From positions 2,852,001 through 2,916,000 of the forward strand of contig JBMNES010000001.1 in NCBI GenBank assembly GCA_050948905.1: DNA of 64,000 nt, written 5' to 3'. Position 1 is the stretch's first letter. The number at the start of each line of letters is the position of its first letter. This document shows, piece by piece, positions 42,945 through 51,787 of this stretch. The notes under the pieces were generated by a model. The model saw only the letters and a list, made by a program, of their open reading frames with translations. It searched no databases and was not told where the DNA came from. Source of the DNA: DTKD01 sp050948905. GTDB taxonomy: Bacteria; Armatimonadota; UBA5829. The position numbers and the translations under genes are program-made.

Positions 42945-44498
42945 ATGAGCAGCAGCGTCAAACAAGTTTCTAAGACAACTGAAGTGGACGAGCGATTGGC
43001 CGCACTGGCGACCAACTCATCGGCGATAAGTTCTCTATCGACGGCGGTGGAGGGCACTATTGGGCCTAAAGGGCTTGATTGCATGCTGGTCGATAAATAT
43101 GGCGATGTGACCGTGACTAATGACGGCGCCACGATATTAGATAAAATCGACACCTCCCACCCTGCCGCGAAGATGCTGATCAGGGCCGCGCGTGCTCAGG
43201 AAGAAGAGATCGGAGACGGCACCACCACGACCACTATACTCGCGGCCGCGCTTATTGCTGAGGGGGTTGGACACGTCTCGCGTGGAGTACCGGTAGCTAA
43301 AATCATAGAAGGCATGAGGATCGGGATTCGCGCGACGCTTGAATATGTCGAATCCATATCCACGGAGAGCGATGTTAAAGACGACAGCATCAGGTCGGTA
43401 GCTTTAGTGGCTGCGCGGGGGAACTCCGAAATCGCCGATTTGATCGTCTCCGCTGCGCGCACGATCGGGGAGGCCGGATTATATGACGCCGGTTATAAAC
43501 TCGGAGATTCAGTTGTAGCCAAAGAGGGAGCCGACAGCGAGGTATTTTGTGGGATAATCATCGACAAACAGCGCACCAGCAAACAGATGCCGACGGCTGT
43601 TGAAAATCCCCTGGTGTTGATAGTCGACGATGCTGTAGAAGCCGAAGCGGTGGCAAACGAGGCGTTGGGGACGGAGTCCGGCTTTGCGAGTCATATAGCG
43701 CTGCAAACCGAGTTTCGTAAAAATGTACAGAAGATCATCAATATGGGGGTCAAATTCGTGGCAGCGGCAAAGGGAATTGACCCTGCAGCCGAGGAACTCT
43801 TTGTCGACGCGGGGGTGATGGCTGTTCGGAGGCTGTCATCGCGAGACATCGCCAAATTAACCGCTGTTACCGGGGCGAAAACTATTAAAAAGGCGGGATT
43901 CGGGAAAACTGCCGATGAGCTGAAGAGTTTTGTGGGACGATGCGACCGGGTCTATGAGGATGAAAAACTTGATCATATCAGGGTGATCGGCGGCCGGACT
44001 GCGAATGAGGCGACCGTGCTGATCGGCGCATCGACTAGAGAAGTGAAGGACGAGCGTGAAAGAGTGGCCAAAGACGCCGCAGGTGCGGTGCAGGCCGCAG
44101 TTGTGTCCGGAGTAGTGGCAGGCGGGGGAGCAGCAGAAATCGCGGCCATGAGACATGTGCATTCTATCCGGGAAAATGCAAAAGGTATGGCGGCGTATGG
44201 AATTGATGCGGTTGTGAATGCTTTTAAAAAGCCGCTTGGACATATTGTCGCAAACGCGGGGTTTAATCCGCTTGAAAAAGTAGAAGAACTGATTATCGCC
44301 CAACAGGAAAATGGCTCGAATCGACTCGGCATCGACTGTGACACGGGCGAAATAGTCGATATGGTTAAATTGGGGGTTCTTGACCCGACGTCTGTGAAAT
44401 TGCACGCTCTGAAGACGGCCGCCGAGATTGCCGAAGCGATTTTGCGGATAAATACGATCATTCGTAAACGCGATGAAGAAGAGCCGAACAAGGGATAA
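42945..44498 (+). CDS. Group II/III (thermosome-like) chaperonin
   Basis: 517 aa. This is not a GroEL: it has the CCT/thermosome motifs GPKGLDCMLVD (40-50), TNDGATIL (58-65), GDGTTTTTIL (90-99) and the GVVAGGGAAEI loop. A segment of about 50 residues between the DDAVEAEAV strand and KGIDPAAEELF fits the built-in helical lid that replaces GroES. Archaeal-like chaperonins are known in a minority of bacteria (group III, described from Carboxydothermus), where they lie in hsp70 gene clusters. Here grpE follows after 18 bases, the same association. The C-terminus lacks a GGM repeat tail. It should form a two-ring ATP-driven folding chamber. Confidence 0.95.
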   Translation: MSSSVKQVSKTTEVDERLAALATNSSAISSLSTAVEGTIGPKGLDCMLVDKYGDVTVTNDGATILDKIDTSHPAAKMLIRAARAQEEEIGDGTTTTTILAAALIAEGVGHVSRGVPVAKIIEGMRIGIRATLEYVESISTESDVKDDSIRSVALVAARGNSEIADLIVSAARTIGEAGLYDAGYKLGDSVVAKEGADSEVFCGIIIDKQRTSKQMPTAVENPLVLIVDDAVEAEAVANEALGTESGFASHIALQTEFRKNVQKIINMGVKFVAAAKGIDPAAEELFVDAGVMAVRRLSSRDIAKLTAVTGAKTIKKAGFGKTADELKSFVGRCDRVYEDEKLDHIRVIGGRTANEATVLIGASTREVKDERERVAKDAAGAVQAAVVSGVVAGGGAAEIAAMRHVHSIRENAKGMAAYGIDAVVNAFKKPLGHIVANAGFNPLEKVEELIIAQQENGSNRLGIDCDTGEIVDMVKLGVLDPTSVKLHALKTAAEIAEAILRINTIIRKRDEEEPNKG

Positions 44499-44516
44499 GG
44501 CAAGCCGAGGAGTAAG

Positions 44517-45092
44517 ATGAAAAAGGACGATGAATGCAAGAAGACGCCGATAGAATTTGAGGCGCCAGTGGAAGAAGAGACGGTAGAAGAAGAAACGGAA
44601 CAGCAAGACGTGATTGAATCGGATATAAACGGGCTTCAACAAGAAATCGAGAATTTGAGAAACAGTATAGAAGAGACCCAAAATGGTTATCTTCGTGTTA
44701 TGGCGGACTTCGACAACTATCGAAAAAGACAGCGTGACGAAGTGGCGAGGCTCACGGGGCTGGTTAGAGAAGATCTTATTACGAAGCTGCTGCCTTTGAT
44801 GGATAACTTCGACCGCACCCTGCTGGCAGCAGAGGCCGAACATAGCTATGAATCCCTGGTCGAGGGAGTGACTCTGGCATTAAAACAGACTCGAGACATG
44901 TTGGCGATGGAGGGTCTCGAGCCAATTGAGGCGGTCGGCAGGCAGTTCGACCCGGAGCTTCATGAGGCCTTGATGCGTGAAGTTACTAATGAGTATGAAG
45001 AGAATACAATAATCTCTGAAGTGGAAAAGGGATACACTTTAAATGGAAAGGTGCTGCGACCTTCAAGAGTAACGGTTGCGGTGAAGCCCTAA
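44517..45092 (+). CDS. grpE: GrpE, DnaK nucleotide-exchange factor
   Basis: 191 aa. A Glu-rich N-terminal region and long coiled coil (about 10-75) lead into the conserved MADFDNYRKRQRDEV dimer helix, then the four-helix and beta-wing domain ending TLNGKVLRPSRVTVAV. GrpE releases ADP from DnaK. GAGGAG lies upstream of the ATG. It is the second gene of the chaperonin operon. dnaK and dnaJ are not within the window. Confidence 0.95.
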   Translation: MKKDDECKKTPIEFEAPVEEETVEEETEQQDVIESDINGLQQEIENLRNSIEETQNGYLRVMADFDNYRKRQRDEVARLTGLVREDLITKLLPLMDNFDRTLLAAEAEHSYESLVEGVTLALKQTRDMLAMEGLEPIEAVGRQFDPELHEALMREVTNEYEENTIISEVEKGYTLNGKVLRPSRVTVAVKP

Positions 45093-45101
45093 TTGGTTGT
45101 T

Positions 45102-45141
45102 GTGGTGGGTGACGATAGATTGTCACCCATCACGTTATTTT
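45102..45141. terminator. Bidirectional terminator after grpE
   Basis: Twelve-base-pair stem (GTGGTGGGTGAC with GTCACCCATCAC, one G-U), then GTTATTTT on the + strand. It also lies directly after the stop of the convergent gene. Confidence 0.8.
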
Positions 45142-45142
45142 G

Positions 45143-46336
45143 TTAGTCGTTTACAGGCTCTTTACTGCCGAGGGTCTGAGTTAGTTTCTCCATCCTGGCC
45201 TCTGCGGCTGCACGAGCATTTTGCATCGCCGCTTTGGCTCTGTTGATTTGTGCATCTGCTTCGTCAAAGCGCTTCAGTATCGACTCCACGTCTATTGTGC
45301 CCGTAGATCCTGCTGCCGTGGAGGCTGCGGTGATAGCGTTTTTGCGCATCAACAGCCCTCCGGTTAGGTCTTCCTTTGCGCCGGCTAATCCAGGAGGCGC
45401 TTTGAGATCGGCCACAGCCTTGCATACCTGATCCAGAACCAATGAGCGGCTGGCGGAGTGAATAACTGATTTGTCGCGACTTCTCAGGGCGGCTTTGAAC
45501 GTGGCTGTGTTGACATCTGCTTTGTTGAGCTGAGTGTTTACTAAATCCAGATAATTTGCCACGGCCGCAGCCTGCAACTTGGCGTTATTTACCTGCGATG
45601 TGCCGGTCATGGAGAGTGATGGCGGCGCGCTCTGTGTTTCGTGGAGCGGTGCCAATACCGCCATCCCGACGAACACCAAAGCCGCCATTACCCCAAGCAT
45701 AACCAGCATTCGATTAGGGCCAGTTTCATGCTTGCGGACAGATTTGGGTAACAATGGGTTTGGGTTAAACGCAGCGCGAGGATCGACTTCCGGCTCCTGT
45801 TCAATTATCTCTTCAGCTACAACCTCTTCGGGAATAGCTGCCGTCTCGGCAACAGCTTCTGTCGCCTGTGCTTCACCCGGAACAGATTCGACCACTTTTG
45901 GCTTCTGGGCAGCGGATGGCTCGACCCTGTTTACCACAATTTGCGCCGACTCTTCAACAGCCGATACAAAGGCCTCAGCTCTTTTGGTGCGGCCAGGACC
46001 TGTGAACACTATCACGTTGTCCGGCCTGCGTCCGTCCGCGCTGTTCTGTGAGGCATCTGCGCTGATTTGAATGACGCAGCCCAACGTTCCCTTGCGAAGG
46101 TTCACAGAGGATATGGATTGCAAATCGTATACGCCGATGCGTTGACCGTTCAGTTCGCCTGTCGCAGCGAGACCGGCTTTGACGAGAATGATGCGGGAGT
46201 CGGTCAAAGCAATACCCTGACCCTGATCCCCCGCCTCATGAGCGATCACTCTTTCGCCTTCCACCAACACGCTTCTAATGGCTTCAGCCAGGCGCTCGTC
46301 GAAGTCTGCAGGGCCAGTGCGGTTCGTAGAGGCCAT
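45143..46336 (-). CDS. Membrane protein with N-terminal PH-like domain
   Basis: 397 aa. Residues about 15-130 form a bacterial PH-like (short-chain bPH) domain (VLVEGERVIAHEA ... GIALTDSRIILVKAG ... GVYDLQSISSVNLRKG). A Pro/Glu-rich linker follows. One membrane helix is at about 209-229 (LVMLGVMAALVFVGMAVLAPL). The C-terminal ectodomain is helical and Ala-rich. I recognise no closer family. It stands alone on the minus strand. Confidence 0.6.
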   Translation of the reverse strand: MASTNRTGPADFDERLAEAIRSVLVEGERVIAHEAGDQGQGIALTDSRIILVKAGLAATGELNGQRIGVYDLQSISSVNLRKGTLGCVIQISADASQNSADGRRPDNVIVFTGPGRTKRAEAFVSAVEESAQIVVNRVEPSAAQKPKVVESVPGEAQATEAVAETAAIPEEVVAEEIIEQEPEVDPRAAFNPNPLLPKSVRKHETGPNRMLVMLGVMAALVFVGMAVLAPLHETQSAPPSLSMTGTSQVNNAKLQAAAVANYLDLVNTQLNKADVNTATFKAALRSRDKSVIHSASRSLVLDQVCKAVADLKAPPGLAGAKEDLTGGLLMRKNAITAASTAAGSTGTIDVESILKRFDEADAQINRAKAAMQNARAAAEARMEKLTQTLGSKEPVND

Positions 46337-46562
46337 TATAGAACTACCTCACTTAGAGTTAGATATATGCGCAAATGGGTTTACATATTATATTGTGGCG
46401 CGTTGATAGATAAGCTGGAGGGGTTTGTCAGGTATCTAATGCAATTAAGAAGGGACTGTCCGTGATGGAGATCGGACACTACCTTTCTGGTTGGACAGTT
46501 GACCGAAAACAGCCGACCGTCAACCGTGAAACGTGATAATATATCGTGATATGGGAAACGAT

Positions 46563-47423
46563 ATGCAGACTATTGATCTTGGCGGGCAGCCACTGGCGCT
46601 TGATATAACGCTTACCTGCGGGCAGGCTTTTCGGTGGCGACAGGGTGCGGACGGATTGTGGCAGGGGGTTATTGGAGATCGGCTGGTCGAGCTTTGTGTT
46701 GAAGGCGGCGATTTATTATACAGGACGTTCCCGGATGGCGGGGCAGAGCTGGTTGAGGATTACCTGCGTTTAGGCAATGATGTCGAGTCGATTTATACGT
46801 ATCTGGCAAGCCGGGACGATCACCTGGCCGCTCAGATTCGGAGATTTTATGGCTTGAGGCTCCTGCGGCAGGAACCCGTCGAGACCCTGATTTCTTTTAT
46901 GTGCTCGGCTGCGAACAGTATCACCAGGATATCGATCTCCATAGAGGCGCTCTGCAGGCATTTTGGAGAGCTTGTCTGCGAAAAAGATGGCCGGTGCTAC
47001 TACGCGTTTCCGAGGTGTGAGAGGCTTGCTGAAACGGATCAAATCGGCAAGTTGTGCGGTCTCGGCTTTCGCGGCAAGAACATAAGAGATGCAGCCAGGG
47101 AGATCCTGCTACGAGGCGAGAATTGGCTTGATGATCTCAGGAAGGCGCCGTATATGGAGGCTCGTCTCGAGTTGATGACACTTAAAGGAGTCGGAGCCAA
47201 GATAGCTGACTGCGTCTGTCTTTTTGCCCTCGATAAGGACGAGGCGGTGCCTGTGGATACTCACGTACGCCAACTGGCTGGGAGGCTGTTTTTGCCGGAT
47301 TTGAAGGCGAAATCGTTGACGGATGGGGTTTATCGTGAGATTGTCGAGGCGTTTTGGGATCGATATGGCCACAACGCAGGTTGGGCGCAGCAGTTTTTAT
47401 TTTATGAGGACTTGCTGAGATAA
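46563..47423 (+). CDS. ogg: 8-oxoguanine DNA glycosylase, OGG1 type
   Basis: 286 aa from the ATG at 46563 (GGGA 8 bases upstream; 46551 is an alternative). The N-terminal OGG_N domain begins with LDITLTCGQAFRW, the family signature. A helix-hairpin-helix GPD domain carries the catalytic Lys in LKGVGAKIADC and the conserved Asp in VPVDTHV. It excises 8-oxoguanine opposite C and nicks by beta-elimination. OGG1-type enzymes are common in eukaryotes and present in some bacteria and archaea; most bacteria use MutM instead. Single gene. Confidence 0.92.
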   Translation: MQTIDLGGQPLALDITLTCGQAFRWRQGADGLWQGVIGDRLVELCVEGGDLLYRTFPDGGAELVEDYLRLGNDVESIYTYLASRDDHLAAQIRRFYGLRLLRQEPVETLISFMCSAANSITRISISIEALCRHFGELVCEKDGRCYYAFPRCERLAETDQIGKLCGLGFRGKNIRDAAREILLRGENWLDDLRKAPYMEARLELMTLKGVGAKIADCVCLFALDKDEAVPVDTHVRQLAGRLFLPDLKAKSLTDGVYREIVEAFWDRYGHNAGWAQQFLFYEDLLR

Positions 47424-47430
47424 TAAGCGG

Positions 47431-47802
47431 TTATGAGCTCAGGCCAACGCAAATTGCCCCAAGAGTGACCAGCGCCACCCCTGCCCACCTGAGAGGATTT
47501 ACCCTCTCGTGCATCGCGAGCGCGGCGAAAATAGTGACGAGAACGTAGCTTAAGGCAGTCATCGGGTTGGCGACGCTGACTTCCGTGTAGGCAAGCGCCG
47601 CAAGGTATGAAAAGAAGTAGCACATCAGAGCGACAATGCCGAGAATAATGGCCGGGGTGCGGAAGATGATTCCGAGGTTTTTAGGCAGATCCGACAGCCG
47701 CCTGATCTCGACCTCTCCGTGCTGGCGCATACCCTTGCTTAGAAGTATATCCCCTATCGCCCCGAACAATATCGCAAATCCTAAAGATATCGCGACTTCC
47801 AC
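47431..47802 (-). CDS. Small four-helix transporter subunit, EamA/SMR-like (second of a pair)
   Basis: 123 aa from the GTG at 47802, with CAGGAG 6 bases upstream; the longer frame has no site. Four hydrophobic helices and the typical ending MHERVNPLRWAGVALVTLGAI match half-length EamA or SMR transporters. It starts 2 bases after the stop of a related gene, so the two probably form an antiparallel heterodimer, as in paired SMR or ArnE/ArnF systems. The substrate is unknown. Confidence 0.8.
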   Translation of the reverse strand: MEVAISLGFAILFGAIGDILLSKGMRQHGEVEIRRLSDLPKNLGIIFRTPAIILGIVALMCYFFSYLAALAYTEVSVANPMTALSYVLVTIFAALAMHERVNPLRWAGVALVTLGAICVGLSS

Positions 47803-47804
47803 AG

Positions 47805-48194
47805 CTAACTCCTGACCACCAATACGATCCCCGTAGTTACAAGCACAGCGCCGGACCACCTCAGCGCATCGACCTGCTCATGGAGAAAGAAGAAAGCCAT
47901 AAGTGTGACCAGCACATAATCCCCAGCGGTAAGGGGAAGCACGAAACTGAGGTCCTCCCACGACAACGAAGCCAGGTATAGCAACATAAATGCGCCTAAC
48001 AGCAGCACCCCCGCTATTATGCACGGATGAAGCAGAGTGCCGAATATCGCGTCCCCAGCGCACTCATAACCCGCCTCTCCCACACATCTCATACCCTTAC
48101 TCAGGCAGATGTTGCCCACGGCGCCGAGCACGACGCCGAGGGACATAGCTACCACGACTTTCGTTTTGTTGTGACGGTCGTGTCTCGGTCTCAT
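47805..48194 (-). CDS. Small four-helix transporter subunit, EamA/SMR-like (first of a pair)
   Basis: 129 aa from the ATG at 48194. Four transmembrane helices; the shared motifs with its partner are AVGNICLSKGMR near the first helix and LHEQVDALRWSGAVLVTTGI at the end. The partner reads AIGDILLSKGMR at the same place. Positive charges differ between the two loops, which fits opposite topologies in a heterodimer. Confidence 0.8.
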   Translation of the reverse strand: MRPRHDRHNKTKVVVAMSLGVVLGAVGNICLSKGMRCVGEAGYECAGDAIFGTLLHPCIIAGVLLLGAFMLLYLASLSWEDLSFVLPLTAGDYVLVTLMAFFFLHEQVDALRWSGAVLVTTGIVLVVRS

Positions 48195-48288
48195 AATAGT
48201 GTGGCCGGGGATGCAAGCCGCATCAGAGGTTTGATCTCCCTCTGCATAATGTGCCCCCAATCCGCCGGCCGTAAACCGAGCCTGGATG

Positions 48289-50217
48289 CTATAAACGAGA
48301 CTTGATAAAGTTGAGGCGGCCTCCTGCCAGGATCATCTCTCTCTCCCGGTCGGAGAGGTCGGTGGTTAGCGGAATAGATTTGCCTGATGTCTTGTTGGTC
48401 AGAATGAACTCTGAGACCGAGTCACGCAATAGGCCAGCCGCGTTTTTGATCTCGATTTCGTTCAATTGATCGATAGAGTCGTAGTCGTCCGGATTGGCGA
48501 ACCTCAGCGGAAGGATTCCGAAATTGATGAGGTTCTGCCGGTGAATGCGCGCAAAGGACTTGGCTATGACAGCTTTGATGCCGAGATACATTGGAGCCAG
48601 AGCGGCGTGCTCACGCGAAGAACCCTGGCCGTAGTTTTCACCGCCTACGATGATCCCGCCGCCAAGTTCGCGTGCCCTCCTGGCAAAATCCGGGTCCTTT
48701 GCCGCGAAGACAAACTCGGATATGGCAGGGATATTCGACCGCAGCGGGAGAACTTTGGAGCCGGCGGGCATGATGTCGTCGGTGGTTATGTTGTCGCCGA
48801 GTTTGAGCAATATTTTGCCGGAGATAGTGTCCGGCAAAGCCGTGTTCCTGGGAAGCGGTTTGATATTCGGCCCTCTTGCGATTTCCACAGAATCCGGCTG
48901 GTCGCTGGGCGAGATAATCAACCTGTCGTCGATGAGATAGTTCTCAGGCGCATTATATTCAATCGGAGTACCGAGAGTTCTTGGATCGGTGATCTGTCCG
49001 GTTAATGCGGCTGCAACTGCGACTTCCGGCCCTGCAAGGTAGACCTGAGCGCTTTTGGTGCCGCTGCGACCCTCGAAATTGCGGTTAAAAGTGCGAATGG
49101 AAACAGCATTAGTCCGCGGCGACTGACCCATTCCTATGCACGGCCCACAGGCGGACTCCAATATTCGCGCCCCGGAAGAGATCATATCCGCCAACGCGCC
49201 GTTGCGGGCTATCATCTCAAATACTTGACGCGAACCGGGGGATATGACGAGGCTGACTGTAGGATGAACCGTTTTGCCCTTGAGCGCATTGGCAACTACC
49301 ATTAAATCGCGAAGAGAGGAGTTAGTGCAGCTTCCGATCGCAACCTGATCTACCTTTGTGCCGGCGACCTCGCTGACTTTAACGACGTTGTCCGGGGAGT
49401 GCGGCATAGCAATCATAGGCTCAAGGGCGGACAGGTCGAGTTCGATTACTTCGTCGTATTGAGCGTCGGAGTCGGGCAGGAGTTCTTTCCAATCTCCTCC
49501 CCTATCCTGGGATTCGAGAAACGCGCGGGTGATTTCATCGCTTGGGAAAATGGATGTGGTCGCACCGAGTTCTGCGCCCATATTCGTGATAGTAGCGCGA
49601 TCTGTAACAGAAAGGCTGCGCACACCCTCTCCGCCATATTCTATGACTTTACCTACGCCGCCTTTGACTCCGAGAATTCGAAGTACTTCCAGAATCACAT
49701 CCTTAGCCGAGACCCACGGGCCAAGCGCACCGGTGAGTTTTATTAAACAGATGCGTGGCATAGGCAAATAGAAGGGTTGGCCTGCCATAGCCGCAGCCAC
49801 ATCTAACCCGCCTGCTCCGATGGCGAGCGTGCCAAGCCCTCCTGCGGTGGGGGTATGGCTATCGGAACCGAGCAGGGTCTGACCCGGCACATCGAATCTC
49901 TCAAGCTGGACCTGGTGGCATATGCCGTTGCCGGGTCTGGAGAAATAAATGCCGTGTTTGGCCGCGACGCTCTGAAGGTAAGCATGGTCGTCGGCGTTCT
50001 CAAAACCCGTTTGCAGGGTATTATGGTCTATGTAACTCACCGAGCGCTTTGTGAGGACCTTAGGCACATCGAGAGCCTCGAATTGCAAATAGGCCATAGT
50101 GCCAGTGGCGTCCTGGGTGAGTGTCGAATCTATGCGTAGGCCGATTTCCTCACCGGGGAGCATTTCTCCTTCGACGAGGTGGTCAGCGATTATCTTCCAG
50201 GCAACAGAGTATCCCAT
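48289..50217 (-). CDS. acn: Aconitate hydratase family protein (single-chain, about 640 aa)
   Basis: 642 aa. The three [4Fe-4S] cysteines are present in GSCTNSS and SACGPCIGMG. The N-terminal catalytic lobes include GSDSHTPTAGGLG, and the C-terminal swivel domain carries GGENYGQGSSREHAAL, where the Ser-Arg binds citrate. The length matches the short aconitases and homoaconitase-like proteins, shorter than AcnA (about 900 aa). Interconverts citrate and isocitrate. Homoaconitase cannot be excluded, but the separate swivel subunit typical of LeuCD is not used. It is divergent from the E2 gene. Confidence 0.9.
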   Translation of the reverse strand: MGYSVAWKIIADHLVEGEMLPGEEIGLRIDSTLTQDATGTMAYLQFEALDVPKVLTKRSVSYIDHNTLQTGFENADDHAYLQSVAAKHGIYFSRPGNGICHQVQLERFDVPGQTLLGSDSHTPTAGGLGTLAIGAGGLDVAAAMAGQPFYLPMPRICLIKLTGALGPWVSAKDVILEVLRILGVKGGVGKVIEYGGEGVRSLSVTDRATITNMGAELGATTSIFPSDEITRAFLESQDRGGDWKELLPDSDAQYDEVIELDLSALEPMIAMPHSPDNVVKVSEVAGTKVDQVAIGSCTNSSLRDLMVVANALKGKTVHPTVSLVISPGSRQVFEMIARNGALADMISSGARILESACGPCIGMGQSPRTNAVSIRTFNRNFEGRSGTKSAQVYLAGPEVAVAAALTGQITDPRTLGTPIEYNAPENYLIDDRLIISPSDQPDSVEIARGPNIKPLPRNTALPDTISGKILLKLGDNITTDDIMPAGSKVLPLRSNIPAISEFVFAAKDPDFARRARELGGGIIVGGENYGQGSSREHAALAPMYLGIKAVIAKSFARIHRQNLINFGILPLRFANPDDYDSIDQLNEIEIKNAAGLLRDSVSEFILTNKTSGKSIPLTTDLSDREREMILAGGRLNFIKSRL

Positions 50218-50372
50218 ATAACACGTCCTTTCCTAGGGTTATTATATCAAGGGATTAACGGGCTGCTCAAGCTAATGGCTGGCTGGTATACAAAACGTGG
50301 GAGGAAAGCAAGGGTGCGAAGTCGTAGAAGTAATATCGTGTGGAAAGTCCAAGTGAAAGGTATTCACGAATT

Positions 50373-51731
50373 ATGGCTACTAAAATGGTGATGCCCCTTC
50401 TGGGTCAGACAATGGAAGAAGGGACGATAATTAAATGGTTCAAAAATGAAGGTGACGCGCTAACAGCCGGCGAGCCGCTCCTCGAAGTGATGACCGATAA
50501 GGTCAACATGGAGGTTGAGGCACCTGAAGACGGGGTGCTGCTGAAGATTCTTGCTCAGGTAGATGATATTGTGCCGGTGCAGGATCCGATCGCGATCATC
50601 GGGGCTGCGGGGGAATCGATTGACGATCTTCTATCGGAGAAGCCTGCCGAAAAGCCTATTACGGCAGAGGCCGAGATAGCTGCGCCAAGCGCTCCTGCTG
50701 TGGCTCCAGGCCCCGTGGTAGAACAAGCAGCGCCTGCTCCTGTTGCTCCACAAGCCCCAATCGGGAAGGTGATATCAAGCCCGTCGGCGCGTCGAGAGGC
50801 CAGCCAGCGCGGTATTGACATCAACCTGCTTGCCGGAAGAGGAACCGGGCCTAATGGTCGAATTACCGAAGCCGATGTGCTGGCTTTTGCCGCTTCAGTA
50901 AAGGCGACACCGTTGGCGGGTAAGGTCGCGGCCGACATGGGGGTTTCCATAGGTGAGGTACCTGGAACGGGAATAGGCGGCAGGATCACTCGTGCGGATA
51001 TCGAGAGGGCGACAGCAGCGACTGCGGCGGTGCCGGCGGGTATCGGGGCTGCTATCCCATTCACCGGTATGCGCAAGATGGTGGCTCAAAACGTCTCAGC
51101 CAGCGCACATTCGGCGGTGCACGTGACCCTGGTAACCGAGGTCGATATGTCGGCTTGCGTGGCTCTGCGGGAGCAGTTGCTTGCTGATGTAGAAAAGCAA
51201 TACGGCGTCAGGATTTCGTATACGGACATTATAATCAAGGCGGCAGCGCGGGCGATTTACGACGTGCCGATCGTCAATGCTTCGCTGCAGGAAGATAAAA
51301 TTGTCATCGCAGACTCGATGAATATCGGCGTCGCGACAGCCATAGAAGGCGGGTTGCTTGTGCCGGTGGTGAAAAACGTTCAGAGCAAGTCTGTGATTGA
51401 GATATCCAGAGAAGTGAAGGCGATGGCTGAAAGGGCGCGCACTGGCAAATCGACGCCCGAGGACCTCTCTGGGGGCACGTTTACGATAACAAATTTGGGA
51501 GTCTATGGTGTCGATACCTTTACCCCGATTATCACACCCGGTCAGAGCGCGATTTTGGCTGTGTGCAGGATAGTTGATAAACCGGTGGTGGTGAACGGAG
51601 AAGTAGTGATCAAGCCGATGATGAACCTCTGTCTTTCTTTCGACCACAGAATAATGGATGGAGCGCCCGCTGCGCAGTATCTGGCCCGGCTGCGCGATAT
51701 CCTCCAGGCTCCGGCGCTTATACTGCTGTAG
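50373..51731 (+). CDS. 2-oxoacid dehydrogenase E2 (dihydrolipoyl acyltransferase) with two E3-binding domains
   Basis: 452 aa from the ATG at 50373 (MATKMVMPLLG), with AAAGGT upstream. The lipoyl domain (1-78) has the modified Lys43 in MTDKVNMEV. A Pro/Ala-rich linker leads to two peripheral-subunit-binding domains in a row (about 137-173 and 178-213), both with the (T/P)GxxGRIT(E/R)AD motif. The catalytic domain (about 228-452) ends with the active-site SFDHRIMDGAPAAQ. E2 forms the core of pyruvate, 2-oxoglutarate or branched-chain dehydrogenases. No E1 or E3 gene is in the window, so the substrate is undetermined. Confidence 0.92.
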   Translation: MATKMVMPLLGQTMEEGTIIKWFKNEGDALTAGEPLLEVMTDKVNMEVEAPEDGVLLKILAQVDDIVPVQDPIAIIGAAGESIDDLLSEKPAEKPITAEAEIAAPSAPAVAPGPVVEQAAPAPVAPQAPIGKVISSPSARREASQRGIDINLLAGRGTGPNGRITEADVLAFAASVKATPLAGKVAADMGVSIGEVPGTGIGGRITRADIERATAATAAVPAGIGAAIPFTGMRKMVAQNVSASAHSAVHVTLVTEVDMSACVALREQLLADVEKQYGVRISYTDIIIKAAARAIYDVPIVNASLQEDKIVIADSMNIGVATAIEGGLLVPVVKNVQSKSVIEISREVKAMAERARTGKSTPEDLSGGTFTITNLGVYGVDTFTPIITPGQSAILAVCRIVDKPVVVNGEVVIKPMMNLCLSFDHRIMDGAPAAQYLARLRDILQAPALILL

Positions 51732-51787
51732 ACCTGGCCCAACCGCGCTGTAAGTGCGGTGCAAAATTTATAAGGAGGTAGTATTTT

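Noticed and set aside
43857..44843. 328-codon minus-strand ORF
   Set aside because: Antisense shadow of the chaperonin and grpE; Phe/Arg/His-rich with no recognisable domain.
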